A stretch of 64,000 bases of DNA from Echinometra lucunter (taxonomy: Eukaryota > Echinodermata > Echinoidea > Camarodonta > Echinometridae), in the NCBI GenBank assembly GCA_029962745.1, contig CM057169.1, forward strand, positions 20,986,143 through 21,050,142. Direction: 5' to 3'. Positions 1 through 10,753 of the stretch are shown here, piece after piece (the first letter of the stretch is position 1; each line of letters opens with the position of its first letter). The notes beneath the pieces are model-generated. The model did not search any database. It saw only the letters and a program-made list of their open reading frames with translations, and was not told where the DNA came from. Position numbers and translations under genes: made by a program.

Positions 1-856
1 GATAAAACAGGGTGGGAGGTGTTTTAACTTTGTATGTGGTATGTCATGGCGGCAATTTTTCTCGCTCATTATGTTTTTGGTTGAAATGAGGGGGATAAAG
101 AGATCCAGTAAACCTTGCTGATATTCCCAAAACAACATTTCGAAAGAATTTTTGCCCCGGGGTAGAGAAATTTGGCAGTTGTCTGCGATAAGATCAGAGA
201 TGATTTGCACAACAAATTCTGTCACATCGCACCAGTTAAAAGCAAGAAATTAAGTGCAAATTAATGCGCTCATTACAACGCGAATATAAGTTCACGCATT
301 TCACGCACCCCATCCCCAGGGAGTGATCTTATTGGCTGAATCGTCTTAGACTCATCTCTAACGACTTTCCCTATTGGATAATATTTCTGTGGTGGGTGTA
401 GCTTTGATGACTTACAACACCGTTAAAACAGTTCTCAGAATACCGATTAATGACTCTTTTAGTGGTGTTGTAAGTCGATGACTTACAACAGAAGTTACAA
501 CAGAACTTACAATACAGTTAAAACGGTGTTCAGAATACCACCCCTGGGAGTTATCCCACTGCAGGCCTGGATCTGAAGCGGGATAACTCCCAGTATAAAT
601 GGGGTATCAGACTTCATTCTCAGGCAGGGTGAGCTAGTCAACAATCAGTGATAATTGTCCTTCCATTCTGCTCAGTTGAACATTAATAATGTTACAAGTC
701 TTTAAGGTTGAAAACACTTGTGGTCTTGCAAGTTAAAAATCATGGTTTTCTTCTTCTATAGAGGTACATGTATATGTACATGTATGAGTTCTATGACAGC
801 GTTTTAACCATATTTTTTCATGGTGTTTTTTTATTTTGTGTGTGTGTTCGTTTCAG
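1..856. other. PSMD1 intron (partial)
   Basis: No coding exon is recognisable. The segment ends in a pyrimidine-rich stretch and the AG acceptor at 855-856. It contains short direct and inverted repeats around 410-550 (CTTACAAC and AGAATACC motifs repeated). Confidence 0.6.
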
Positions 857-3702
857 ATGGCTCATTTCCGGAGTATGTACAGCAAGACAATCAGTGACAA
901 GCATGAGGACCTGATGGCCAAGTTTGGTGCTATCTTAGCCCAGGGAATCATTGATGCAGGTAAAAGTCACCCCCTTCCTCCCCCCCCCCCCCCCCATGTT
1001 AGCAATGGATCTGCCTCAGTAAACCAAGATGGTTTAAATCTTGGTCCTATTCCACCTTCTTGTGGATGTAATCTAATCTAGAGAGTAATTGATGCTTTGC
1101 ATGTGTACATGTTATGAACCCGCTGCACTATTTGAAGAAGAGTAGGGGGAAAGCCCAGTGTAGTGGTACACGAATAGTTGTATGGGGAGGTAAGACCTGA
1201 GGGTCACATTGATCAAGTTTGCTTTTCCCCTCCCACTCCTAGGTGACTTCAAAATGCTCAATAATAATAATGTACTGGAGAAGAAGCACTATGCCTATTT
1301 TAACCCACTGTATGCAAAATGCATGTTGTACCAAAATCAAATTGTGCTCAACGAGTTAAGAATAGCATGTATATTCCAGGCAATGTAATCAAACACAGTA
1401 AAGATTCTAGAATAATCAAACTCTTTGCAATCATCCTTCTCCTTCTTCCACCTGTTAGGTGGTCGCAATGTCACCATCTGTCTTCAGTCTAGGACCGGCC
1501 ACACCCATCTAGCATCAGTGGTAGGGATGTTGGTGTTCCTTCACTTCTGGTACTGGTTCCCCCTAGCCCACTTCCTCTCCTTGGCTTTCACCTCCTCCGC
1601 TGTCATTGCTCTTAACTCAGATCTTGAGGTAGGTTGGTTATTGATTGTGAGACTCTTGATAATGTCAAGTGCAAATTAAAAACACATTTTGTGATGAATA
1701 CATGTACCTTTCCTGAATATCGAGGGTTTAGTGCACCAAAGGACTATCTGCGTTTTTGGTCATTTTGAGAAAACTTGCAATGAAGTTATGTTGTAAACAC
1801 TGGTTTAATGCAGATGGCCATGCCTATTTCGGATGATACCCTGCTGTAGCACAGTTTGCTGTAGAAACCATAATTACCACTGGGCTCCTGGCCTCTTATG
1901 GAAAATTTTGATATAAAAACCTCATTTTGACCAAAAAATGTAGATAGCCCTTTGTTGCACTAAACCCTCAATATGTATTTTATGTACTGTAAGTTTACCT
2001 CGTAATTGATTTAAAATGTAAGCGCCTTGAGCACCCTTTGTGGTGGATATGTTGTGCATTATACATGTAAATGTCTCTGTTTTTATTATTTGTTTGATTT
2101 ACCTGGTTACTAAGAAAGCATGAATGCTTGTAAATAACCAGAGGACTGACAGCTGTAAGTTCTCCCTGAGGGACCTGACAATTTTCATTTTCAAGATTGT
2201 ATAGTTGATCCCCTTGAAATTTCTAAAATATATTCAGTCAGCCAACTTGTTTGTATGTTACATTTTATTTTCACCCATCCCTATCTTGTTCTTCTCCTCC
2301 TCCAATCAGATGCCTGTGATGGAATTCAAATCCAATGCCAAGCCGTCCCACTATGCCTACCCACCCCCTCTGGAAGTACCCAAGGAGAAAGAGAAGGAGA
2401 AGGTGGCTACGGCCGTTCTCTCTATCACTGCCAAGGCCAAGAAGAGGGAGAAGAAAGATGCGGAGGAGAAGATGGCCGTGGTAAGACAATGAAATACAGC
2501 GAGTTTGATTGCAGAAAGTGATAAAGGCCATTTTTTACATTTTAAAGTAAAGTACATGTAATTTTTAAAGGTTATCTTACAATATTATTGCCTATAAAAC
2601 AGAAAGAAAAGAGTGGCAATGGAGAAAAATAAAGTTCGTAAGATAGGGAATTTATATTCTCCCTTGCCTTGTATCATCCATTTCTTAAGGCTTGTTCAAA
2701 TAAAGGGTTCTGCTGGGGTTTTTAAGCTCATTTTATAACATGGAAGTAAATGAGTGCATAATGTGCAGTCCTTTGTTGTGTAATTGCCATTTTGTTCTCA
2801 AAATTTGTGTTTAAAGACCCCCCCCCCCCCACCCCCGCAGATTCCCTCCTCATATCTGAACAAGCCTTTACTGCGTATTTTGCACGTTTCAGATGGCTAG
2901 AATTAAAATCCTTATCTTGATTTGAGGATTTTGAAGAATGTACCCATGAAGGCACTATTCACATAGAGACATAGAGCCTGATCGGATTGTCACGGATGGA
3001 CATTTGGCACATTTTGAAAGTTTGAAGACCTGTGAAAAATAAATGATGAAACATGTTGAAATTCAGTACAATTTGGTTGCCATAGTTGTCTACTTCAACT
3101 AGATTCCATAAAATGATCAGTGTCATGGATGGACAAAGATGCCACTCTTAACCGATCAGGTTCCAAATTATGTTTGTGCTTACTTCATATCAGTTTGCAT
3201 CATTCTGTTTTGGTTTTTTGTTTTTATTTACAGGATGATGCAGAAGGTGTCAAGGATGAAGATAAGAAGGAGGAGAAGATGGACACCAAGGAAACCCCCG
3301 ACGCCAAGGTCAAGGACGAAAAGACCAAGGATGTAAAGACTGGCAAGGATGGGAAAGAGAAGGCAAAGGAAGAAGAGAAAGCGAAGGATGGAGAGAAGGG
3401 GAAGGAAGGAGAAGAGAAGGGGAAGGAGGAGAAGGGAAAGGAGAAGAAGGAGCCTGAACCATCATTTGAGATGCTAGGGAACCCTGCCCGTGTCATGTCA
3501 GCTCAACTCAAAGTCCTTTCCATGCCAGAGGAGAGCCGTTACATGCCCATCAAAGCTGTAAGTAGCATAATAGGGTAGCAAGTGTATGCAAAATATCAAG
3601 GGGGGGATTGTGTGGGGGATTATAAATGTTTTATATGTGGATGAAGATTACTTCACAGATTTGTATGATATCTGAGGACTGCTGTTGACTTGTCAATTTG
3701 TT

Positions 3703-3738
<36 letters not shown>

Positions 3739-5806
3739 TGAGACAATTTTGTAGGTGGATTGCATTTAACTTTGTATATATTTTTTTTTAAATAAATAAA
3801 TTGTTCCAATCGTGTGCCCCCAAATTTACGTTATTTTTGTTAACCATTTGTATGATAAAATAGGATGGTTTTAACACATGATTAACCCTGTTGACAAGGA
3901 AATGCAGTGATTCCCATAGGTTTAATACAGGAGTCAAGGAGTTCCCTTAGCATTCCCATCAGTTTCCTCTATAAGGTAGCATAGCGGCATGTAGTGGTAC
4001 AGAAAAGAGGTGTCTGGAAAGCAAAATGCATATTGTTGTGTGTATTGCATGCTTTCCCGTCATGTCTTTTCATGCCCATCTATTTCACTATGAAGCTACC
4101 TACATGTAACAGTCATGTGTTTATTTAGGGAAATAAACACATGATATGGACCATTGATAGGCTGAAGAGGATAAATGTGATTGTTGCCCTTTGTAATAAT
4201 TTATGAAATAAGTGACTAATTATTGTTTTAAATCGCCATTTTTGTCGCAGACATCAATTGGAGGTATCCTGATGGTGAAGGATCTCAAAGACACAGAGCC
4301 CAAGGTGATCGTCAAGGACGTAGCTGGTAAGTTTTGATAAACTTTTATTTTCGATGTGACTGCTCTCCTCCTCATCCCTTACCCCCTTCCCCTCCCTTTT
4401 CCTTCCCCTCCCCTTCCCTTTTCCTTCCCCTCCCCCTTCCCTTTTCCTTCCCCTCCCCCTTCCTCCCTCTCTCTCCTCTTCCCCTGCCCCCTTCCCCTCA
4501 CTCCTTTGTGACTGCTATTAACCCATTCATGACAGGAATTATTTAAAGCCTAATTTGATCAGCTTTTATTCTTCAAATTGGCAACACCAACATTTTTATT
4601 TTATTGCTACATTTTATTTATAAAACGTCATGTATCAGAAATGAATATAAATTGACAGAAATTATGATGAGAAGTCAAAAAGTTGCCAATTTGCAGGGGA
4701 AAACGGTGATTTTAAACCTTCTATCACATTGCCAATTTAAGGATTTTAATGCTTACTTTCTTTTTAAAAATTTTCAGCATCAAACAACGAATATTGACGC
4801 AACCAAAATGGGCACAGTTTGTGTAGAATGTTTTGCTCTTTCTGCTCATGTATTTGGTATGATTTTTAGGGCTTTGCATCAAAAGATATTAGGCCAAACC
4901 AAAAAATGTGGACCTCTGTCACGAATGGGTTAAAGTAACAATAGAAATCACTCTGGCCTTTAAAGTCCTCGTGGGTAGAAGTGTCACAACTGACATGACT
5001 GCCTCTTGTACATCCACTCCACTCTTGATAAAGAGGAACCCCAGTGCAGTGGATAACTTGCCTGCTGTAAATGCAGACATATTTGTGGTACTTCAGTTTT
5101 CGCGGATTTTGCACTACTTTTGGAAAGAGCGAATTCTAGAACTCGTGAAAATATTGGCACGATTTCATATGCATGGAAATATCAAATCAAATCTTGCACT
5201 TTTGCGAGTAATTGTGCAGCGCGAATTTAGGAACCCGCAAATTTGTTCTCACTATGAACATGTCGGACAAAGAAAGCGGACAAAATAAACAACCTCTCAT
5301 TCTACCCTTCACAATGGTTCTGGTAGCCAGCTATTATGTTTAATCATGTAGTTCCAGGTGAATATGCATGTGACACCTGTTCCACATATTTTAGACAATA
5401 GCAGTGAAGGGATGTTCTTTTGACTACCAGAACCATTGTGAAGGGTAGAATGAGGGGGTTGTTTATTTTGTCCGCTTTCTTTGTCTGTCATGTTCATAGT
5501 GTCTGGAGTCGAAAATTTAATCATGTGAAAAATAACAGTGTTTACAGTATTTCTATAATTTATACAACAGGGAGAAACCTGAGCGTTACATTGATGAAAT
5601 GTGCTTTTCCCTTGCTGGGCAGAATATGAGAATAATAATGAATAGGTGTGGTTAATAATGTTAATGTTTCCATGTATATTTGCTTTGTATCTTATGAAAG
5701 GACCTTTCTTTCTCTTTCTGTATCCTCTCTAGCTGGTGGACCAAAGAAGGCTGAAGAGGAGGAGGAGCCCGAGCCCCCTGAACCGTTTGAATGGACCGAT
5801 GAATAA
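857..5806 (+). CDS. PSMD1: 26S proteasome regulatory subunit Rpn2 (PSMD1), 3' six exons
   Basis: Exons: 857-959, 1459-1628, 2310-2480, 3234-3557, 4251-4326, 5733-5806 (stop TAA). All have AG acceptors and GT donors, and phases join to 305 codons. The protein is the C-terminal third of Rpn2, the large scaffold of the 19S base. Recognisable family segments are [46 protein letters not shown] and AQLKVL. The end [13 protein letters not shown] matches the tail that in vertebrates docks ubiquitin receptor Rpn13/ADRM1. The fourth exon carries a Lys/Glu-rich linker of about 75 residues, clearly longer than the human one as I remember it. The first exon here begins in phase 0, so earlier exons lie left of the window. 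Identity is very secure; only the upstream part is missing. Confidence 0.96.
4361..4503. repeat. Pyrimidine-strand low-complexity tract in PSMD1 intron
   Basis: About 140 bases are almost purely C and T on the plus strand, made of imperfect CCTTCC/CCCTTTTCC units, immediately after the exon ending at 4326. It could form triplex DNA, but no function is shown. Confidence 0.85.
4518..4933 (+). mobile_element. TTAA-flanked MITE, family R1 (piggyBac-like), copy a
   Basis: A 416-base element bounded by TTAA on both sides, with inverted termini (CCCATTCATGACAGGAATT at the left, CTGTCACGAATGGG at the right). Near-identical copies lie at 11277-11692 and 21935-22350; older ones are at 14150, 16594, 39043 and 56010. 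The TTAA duplication and CCC-start termini fit piggyBac-type transposition, which is inference. A short reading frame inside is open in several copies but has no recognised domain. Confidence 0.88.
5250..5501. mobile_element. Foldback MITE, family R4, copy a
   Basis: The arms begin CACTATGAACATG and end CATGTTCATAGTG and pair over most of about 90 bases, including GGACAAAGAAAGCGGACAAA. The central unpaired segment occurs in opposite orientation in the sister copy at 38545-38814. It lies in the last PSMD1 intron. Confidence 0.85.
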
Positions 5807-5979
5807 ACACCTAGGCCAAGCCATCAGCCGCACAAGTTCTCCAAAATTACTTGAATGCTAATCTTATGTATGATGACCTGTACATGTACTTGTATCTCTA
5901 TGATTTTGGACTGTACCTATTTAACTAAGCAAATATGTAAAATTGCTTTAGGTCTCGATATAGAAACTTTTAATATCAG

Positions 5980-5985
5980 AATAAA
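5980..5985 (+). terminator. PSMD1 polyadenylation signal AATAAA
   Basis: A canonical AATAAA 174 bases after the PSMD1 stop codon. It is the best-placed candidate; usage is unproven. Confidence 0.55.
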
Positions 5986-6330
5986 ACTAACGTTATATCA
6001 GTGTAATAGGATAAACTAATGAACCAAACCTCTAAACCCATTCATGTTGACCAATATCTTTTTCATTGTTACATCCGGTTGTATAATGATATTCTTGAAA
6101 GTTTATCAGTTCTCACCACAAGTCTCAAATGAGCATGTAATGGACTTTTAAAAAAATTTTGAATGCATGATTTGTCTGCTTAAACATGTTGGAAAGGTAG
6201 GGTTAATTCTTTGAGATTGATCAAAATTTTTACTTCACAGTGCACCTATGACAGAATCAACAGAATCTCGAGTTTGATGAACCTCCCTGATTAAAATCTA
6301 GAGTATATGGGTTGTTTAGACTGCCGTTCA

Positions 6331-6660
6331 TAATAATAATAATAATACTACAGTGCTTATACAGCGCATATCACTACCACAGTGTCTCTATGCGCTTTAA
6401 TAGAGAGGGTTGAAAATGGAAAAAGGAAATGTACATTGTACTGTAGATGTTGCAGTTTGCAAGACCAAAACTCATTCAAAATACTTTTTAAACAGAAATG
6501 TCTTGAGAAGGGTTTTGAACTTTAACACTGTGGAAGCTTCCTTCATAAAACATGGAATAGTGTTCCACAGTGTAGGAGCAGCATGAGCAAAACATCGCTC
6601 ACCATAAAACTTAGTTGTAATGACAGGACATTGGAGGAGATTTTTCTGAGCCAATCTGAG
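6331..6660 (-). mobile_element. 3' end of a CR1/L2-like LINE
   Basis: On the minus strand, 6472-6654 encodes the typical last residues of a CR1/L2-class reverse transcriptase ORF: a GER-FAHAAPTLWN-IP block followed by FKTLLKTFLF and a stop. A 3' UTR containing GCGCATAGAGAC and a terminal (ATT)n tail follow, ending near 6331. It is 5'-truncated, as expected of a dead LINE copy, and lies between PSMD1 and ALG9. Confidence 0.82.
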
Positions 6661-7034
6661 ATTCCGTCTGCAAGCAAGGAATTAATGACAATGCTCCATT
6701 ATTTGGATACATACAGACTGTGTATGACCCCTGTAATCCATGTCTGCATGTCTCTTGCCTATTCACGGGTCATTTGTGATGGTCACACAAAATAAATCAG
6801 TTTAAATACAGTGAGCTTTGTTAATCTGTGTGATTGTATGAGAACACTATCTGTTCTTATTTCCTTCAAGTGCAGTAGTCAGGTGGATTAAAAAGAATCA
6901 TTAAACAACCTTTTCCACTGCAGAAATTTAAATTTACTTTTATGAAATTGGAAACAAAATTAACATTAGTCTGCTCTACCTGTTATCTAGTTTACATGTA
7001 GATCACATTCTCAAGGAATATTTTTCAACTGTCT

Positions 7035-7054
7035 GGGGGGGGGGGGGGGGGGGG
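7035..7054 (+). repeat. Poly(G) tract
   Basis: An uninterrupted run of 20 G, one of many long G or C homopolymers in the window (see also 10733-10753, 46107-46132 and 63271-63292). Confidence 0.95.
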
Positions 7055-7289
7055 ACAAAGCAAGATCATTACTGGGACTTTCTTTGTCCGTAAAAATGCA
7101 GTTGTACAAGTACTTGTATAGATTGTAGATTGATAATGGCTATGGATTCGTAAGAATGTGAATTGCATGTTCATGTATTAAATGTAGAATGGATCCCTGT
7201 TTACTGTAATAATAAGGTAATACTTAGTTGGATGACCTGTGTATTGCCATCGCACAATATTTTCCTTTCTTTCCATACTTTAAAATGAC

Positions 7290-7441
7290 AGCCTTATCGT
7301 GGTTTAGGAAACCACTCGTTCATGTGACGTCCGCACTTGTGTACAAAGAGAATGGAGGTGGAAATAGGAAACCAATGCGTGTGACTGAATGAAGCGCTTC
7401 TGTACAAAGTGAACGGTGGTTTCTTATTTCACAATAATGCC
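7290..7441. mobile_element. hAT-type MITE, family R3, copy a
   Basis: A 152-base element with inverted ends (…TTATCGTGG…GGAAACCAC at the left; GGTTTC…AATAATGCC at the right) flanked by the 8-base duplication AAAATGAC. Copy b at 28398-28548 is flanked by its own 8-base duplication TGGAAAAC. Two independent 8-base duplications support hAT-type mobilisation. Confidence 0.88.
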
Positions 7442-7570
7442 AAAATGACATAGGATGTGAATCATATTTGTTTTTTGTATTGCTTGTGTTTCCTTGGGAA
7501 ATAGGAATGCACAATAAAATCCCCAAGCTTGTTGAAACAGCAACTTGGTAATTTTTGTTTACTCTTTCAT

Positions 7571-7844
7571 TAAAGGAGAGTAAGAGTTGAAGCATGCAAG
7601 AGAAGGATAAGAAAATAAAAGAATAGTAGGAGGAGGAGAGGGAGAGAGTAGTGAAAGAAAGATGGGATAGAATTAAAAACTGTAGAATGAAAAAGGTACA
7701 TGTTTTATTAAAGGAGAGTAAGAGTTGAAGCATGCAAGGGAAAGGATAAAGAAATAATAGAATATATGAAGAGAAAGAGGGAGAGAGAGTAGTGAAAGAA
7801 AGACAAGATAAAATATTAAAAATGAAGAATGAAAAAGGTACGTG
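7571..7844 (+). repeat. Two-copy tandem repeat, about 137 bases per unit
   Basis: Both units start TTAAAGGAGAGTAAGAG and end GAATGAAAAAGGTAC(A/G)TG, with a purine-rich interior. The purine bias leaves the minus strand open, but there is no recognisable protein. Confidence 0.85.
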
Positions 7845-7890
7845 AAAAACTGTATTTTTAAAGAAAGAGATAGAGAATGATGATGGAAAG

Positions 7891-8141
7891 CTTAGGCGTC
7901 TTAGGAACACACCGTGGTGCAAAAGAACACGTCTGGAACGCAAAATGCAAAAATGTAAAAATCAAAATGTCTGTTGTGACATATTGGAAAGAAATTTCAG
8001 CCAATATCATTCCACAGCAAGATTTACAAGGTCTACATGTTGTCCATGTAATTATCAATCCGTTTTAAAAATGATTTTCAACAATTTTCCATTTTGCGTT
8101 CTGGATGCATCTTTTCGCACCATGGTGTTTTCCTAAGATGC
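7891..8141. mobile_element. Inverted-repeat element (MITE-like)
   Basis: The left arm contains GGCGTCTTAGGAACACACC and GGAACGCAAAATG. The right arm contains CATTTTGCGTTC and GGTGTTTTCCTAAGATGCC. Arms of about 55 bases flank about 140 unique bases. No target duplication was established. Confidence 0.78.
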
Positions 8142-8379
8142 CTTAAAGAGTGACAAGACATTTTAGGAGTTGGAGAAAAGACTACTGGTAAAGAAATTTA
8201 ATAAATGCACAGATATTGAACCCCCTCCACTCCCCCCCCCCCAAAAAAAAATGGTTGAAAGACTGGTGAAATTCACTTCAGGCAACAGCAAATAATCTAG
8301 TGGTGAGTTAAAACTCCATCAATATCATTCAAATACAAGGAAATACAGTGCATGTCACTGCAACTCCTTTAACTACTTA

Positions 8380-8879
8380 NNNNNNNNNNNNNNNNNNNNN
8401 NNNNNNNNNNNNNNNNNNNNNNNNNNNNNNNNNNNNNNNNNNNNNNNNNNNNNNNNNNNNNNNNNNNNNNNNNNNNNNNNNNNNNNNNNNNNNNNNNNNN
8501 NNNNNNNNNNNNNNNNNNNNNNNNNNNNNNNNNNNNNNNNNNNNNNNNNNNNNNNNNNNNNNNNNNNNNNNNNNNNNNNNNNNNNNNNNNNNNNNNNNNN
8601 NNNNNNNNNNNNNNNNNNNNNNNNNNNNNNNNNNNNNNNNNNNNNNNNNNNNNNNNNNNNNNNNNNNNNNNNNNNNNNNNNNNNNNNNNNNNNNNNNNNN
8701 NNNNNNNNNNNNNNNNNNNNNNNNNNNNNNNNNNNNNNNNNNNNNNNNNNNNNNNNNNNNNNNNNNNNNNNNNNNNNNNNNNNNNNNNNNNNNNNNNNNN
8801 NNNNNNNNNNNNNNNNNNNNNNNNNNNNNNNNNNNNNNNNNNNNNNNNNNNNNNNNNNNNNNNNNNNNNNNNNNNNNNN
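8380..8879. other. Assembly gap (500 N)
   Basis: Exactly 500 undetermined bases, a conventional placeholder for a gap of unknown size. It lies between the PSMD1 and ALG9 3' ends; no known exon is interrupted. Confidence 0.99.
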
Positions 8880-9198
8880 TCGCTTCATTTTCAGGTTCAA
8901 ACAATGGTTGGGTCATATGACAAATCTTACATGTATAATCCTCCACTGAATTGCCTTATAATTTTATAGTATTGGAAAATATTTCACAAGCTTTCATGGA
9001 CTGCCTTTTGAATGGCAAGAAATTGGTGGATTTCAATACATCAGTGCTGGCGATGTCACTAAGTAATAGATTTGTGTTGCAACTTTCATGCATCTTGACC
9101 ATTTAAGAAATGTCAAAGATTTTAATGCAAGCAGAAGTATTTCATTTCACATCAATCACTGAATGCTTAATCTCAAAAAGGACTACCGGTATTAGCAC

Positions 9199-9204
9199 TT
9201 TATT
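9199..9204 (-). terminator. ALG9 polyadenylation signal (minus strand)
   Basis: TTTATT on the plus strand reads AATAAA on the minus strand, about 95 bases beyond the ALG9 stop. Confidence 0.55.
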
Positions 9205-9298
9205 GTATTGGCCCTCTCAAAGACCAATCATAATTTCTTTATCACATTAAAAAAATATATCCTAAAATTCAATGATTTTTCTAGAGCATTCCTTCAGG

Positions 9299-10722
9299 TC
9301 AAAGTTCATCATCAAGGCTACTTGTCTTTGATTTTGTAGGAGGTTGCTTCCTCTTTTTGCCTTGCTTGGGGGTGCTCTTTCTCCTCTTGGTCTTGAGGAT
9401 GTTATAATTTCTAAAGTAGGTGTAGCGTCTGGTGCAGAGAGGGACGTAGAAGGACCGACACCACTTGTAGGAGCTACTTCAAGAAGGAACAGACAAAATA
9501 AAATGGAAAACTGGACATCATTATTATGGTTGTTTTTTAAAAGACTTTCTGAGGTGTACAGTAAAGGATTTGTGAAGCAGCATACATCAAATATTCCACA
9601 TATTTAAAGGCATTGGCTAACTTTGTGAGTAGCTGATTTAAAAAATTCTCAAACTACGATGAAACATGTGTATGAGTACTTGTATTTGTACTCAAAAACC
9701 CTGAAACCAACCATAATTTAGAATGAAAAAGTGTAAGTTAGACGCAAAAGGCGATTTTATTATCCTTCGTCTCACGAGACAATCACTAAGAGGACCACTT
9801 TGCTTGAATTTGAAAATGCCGTTATGTGCCTCCCGCCGCGTGATACGCCAATACACACAGTACGGTAAGGTGAGTCATACGCGCATGCGCACTCCTTATG
9901 TCTATTCTGTGCAACCGACGGTCGTATATTTTTCAAACATTGTTTCACATTTTTGAAATTTAAAATTACTTCTTGTGGATATTATACTTTGAAACTTTCA
10001 GACTGGTATTTTACACTATAACCCTCCCATTTTCAAGTAACAAAACAAAATTTTTTTAAATCATAACAATTTTAACCAATGCCTTTAAGTAACATAAAAA
10101 TTTCATATCTAATTCTCTTTAAATGAACACAATTTAAGGACTACTTAGACAACTTTGCAAGGGGGTCAAAGCAAATATTGAAACAGACTGCACAACTTTA
10201 ATAACTATTTTAAAGGGGGAGTAATCGAGGAGAAATTAAAAAATCATTCATGGCTGCATGGACAAGGGTAAGAAGGAAAGAGAGAGGAGATGACAAGCTT
10301 GAGAGCAAAAGAAAAAAGAAAGAAGGATGGCAAAGATATAATGCAAGGGTGAAATGACAGAGATGAAATAAAATAAGGAAAGAGGAGAACAGAAAAGGTA
10401 TGGGTGAAGAAGATAAAGCAAAGGAAAGAAATAACAGCTTAAAAGCTCTTTCAGATGTCCAGTGTCCATGGAACCTCCCATGGAATATCTCTGCGTTTTT
10501 TGGTGTTTGTTTTTATTTTTTATTTACCATGCCTTGTGATAATGAGATGTGCATTAACACATCAATAACAGTTCTGGCTCAAATTATAGTTTTGCTAAAA
10601 GTTGTGCAAACTGGTGATGTTATGTTTAGCACTAACTTTATAAGAATTTGATTGGTCCATACTTTTTTGCTGCAAAGAGGGAAAAAAGATACATTTCTAC
10701 CTCAGCTTTTTTTTTTTTTTTT

Positions 10723-10753
<31 letters not shown>

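Noticed and set aside
4604..4933. Repeated frame MLHFIYK…
   Set aside because: It is internal to R1 MITEs; similarity between copies is explained by transposon copying.
7320..7943. 207-codon minus-strand frame
   Set aside because: It covers a MITE and a purine-rich tandem duplication; no recognisable protein features.
8348..8946. Open frames of about 175-190 codons on both strands
   Set aside because: They consist of the 500 undetermined bases and are not real sequence.
9723..9956. 77-codon frame repeated at 12240 and 14937
   Set aside because: As a gene: it lies wholly inside R2 MITEs with no known domain. Kept only as an observation.
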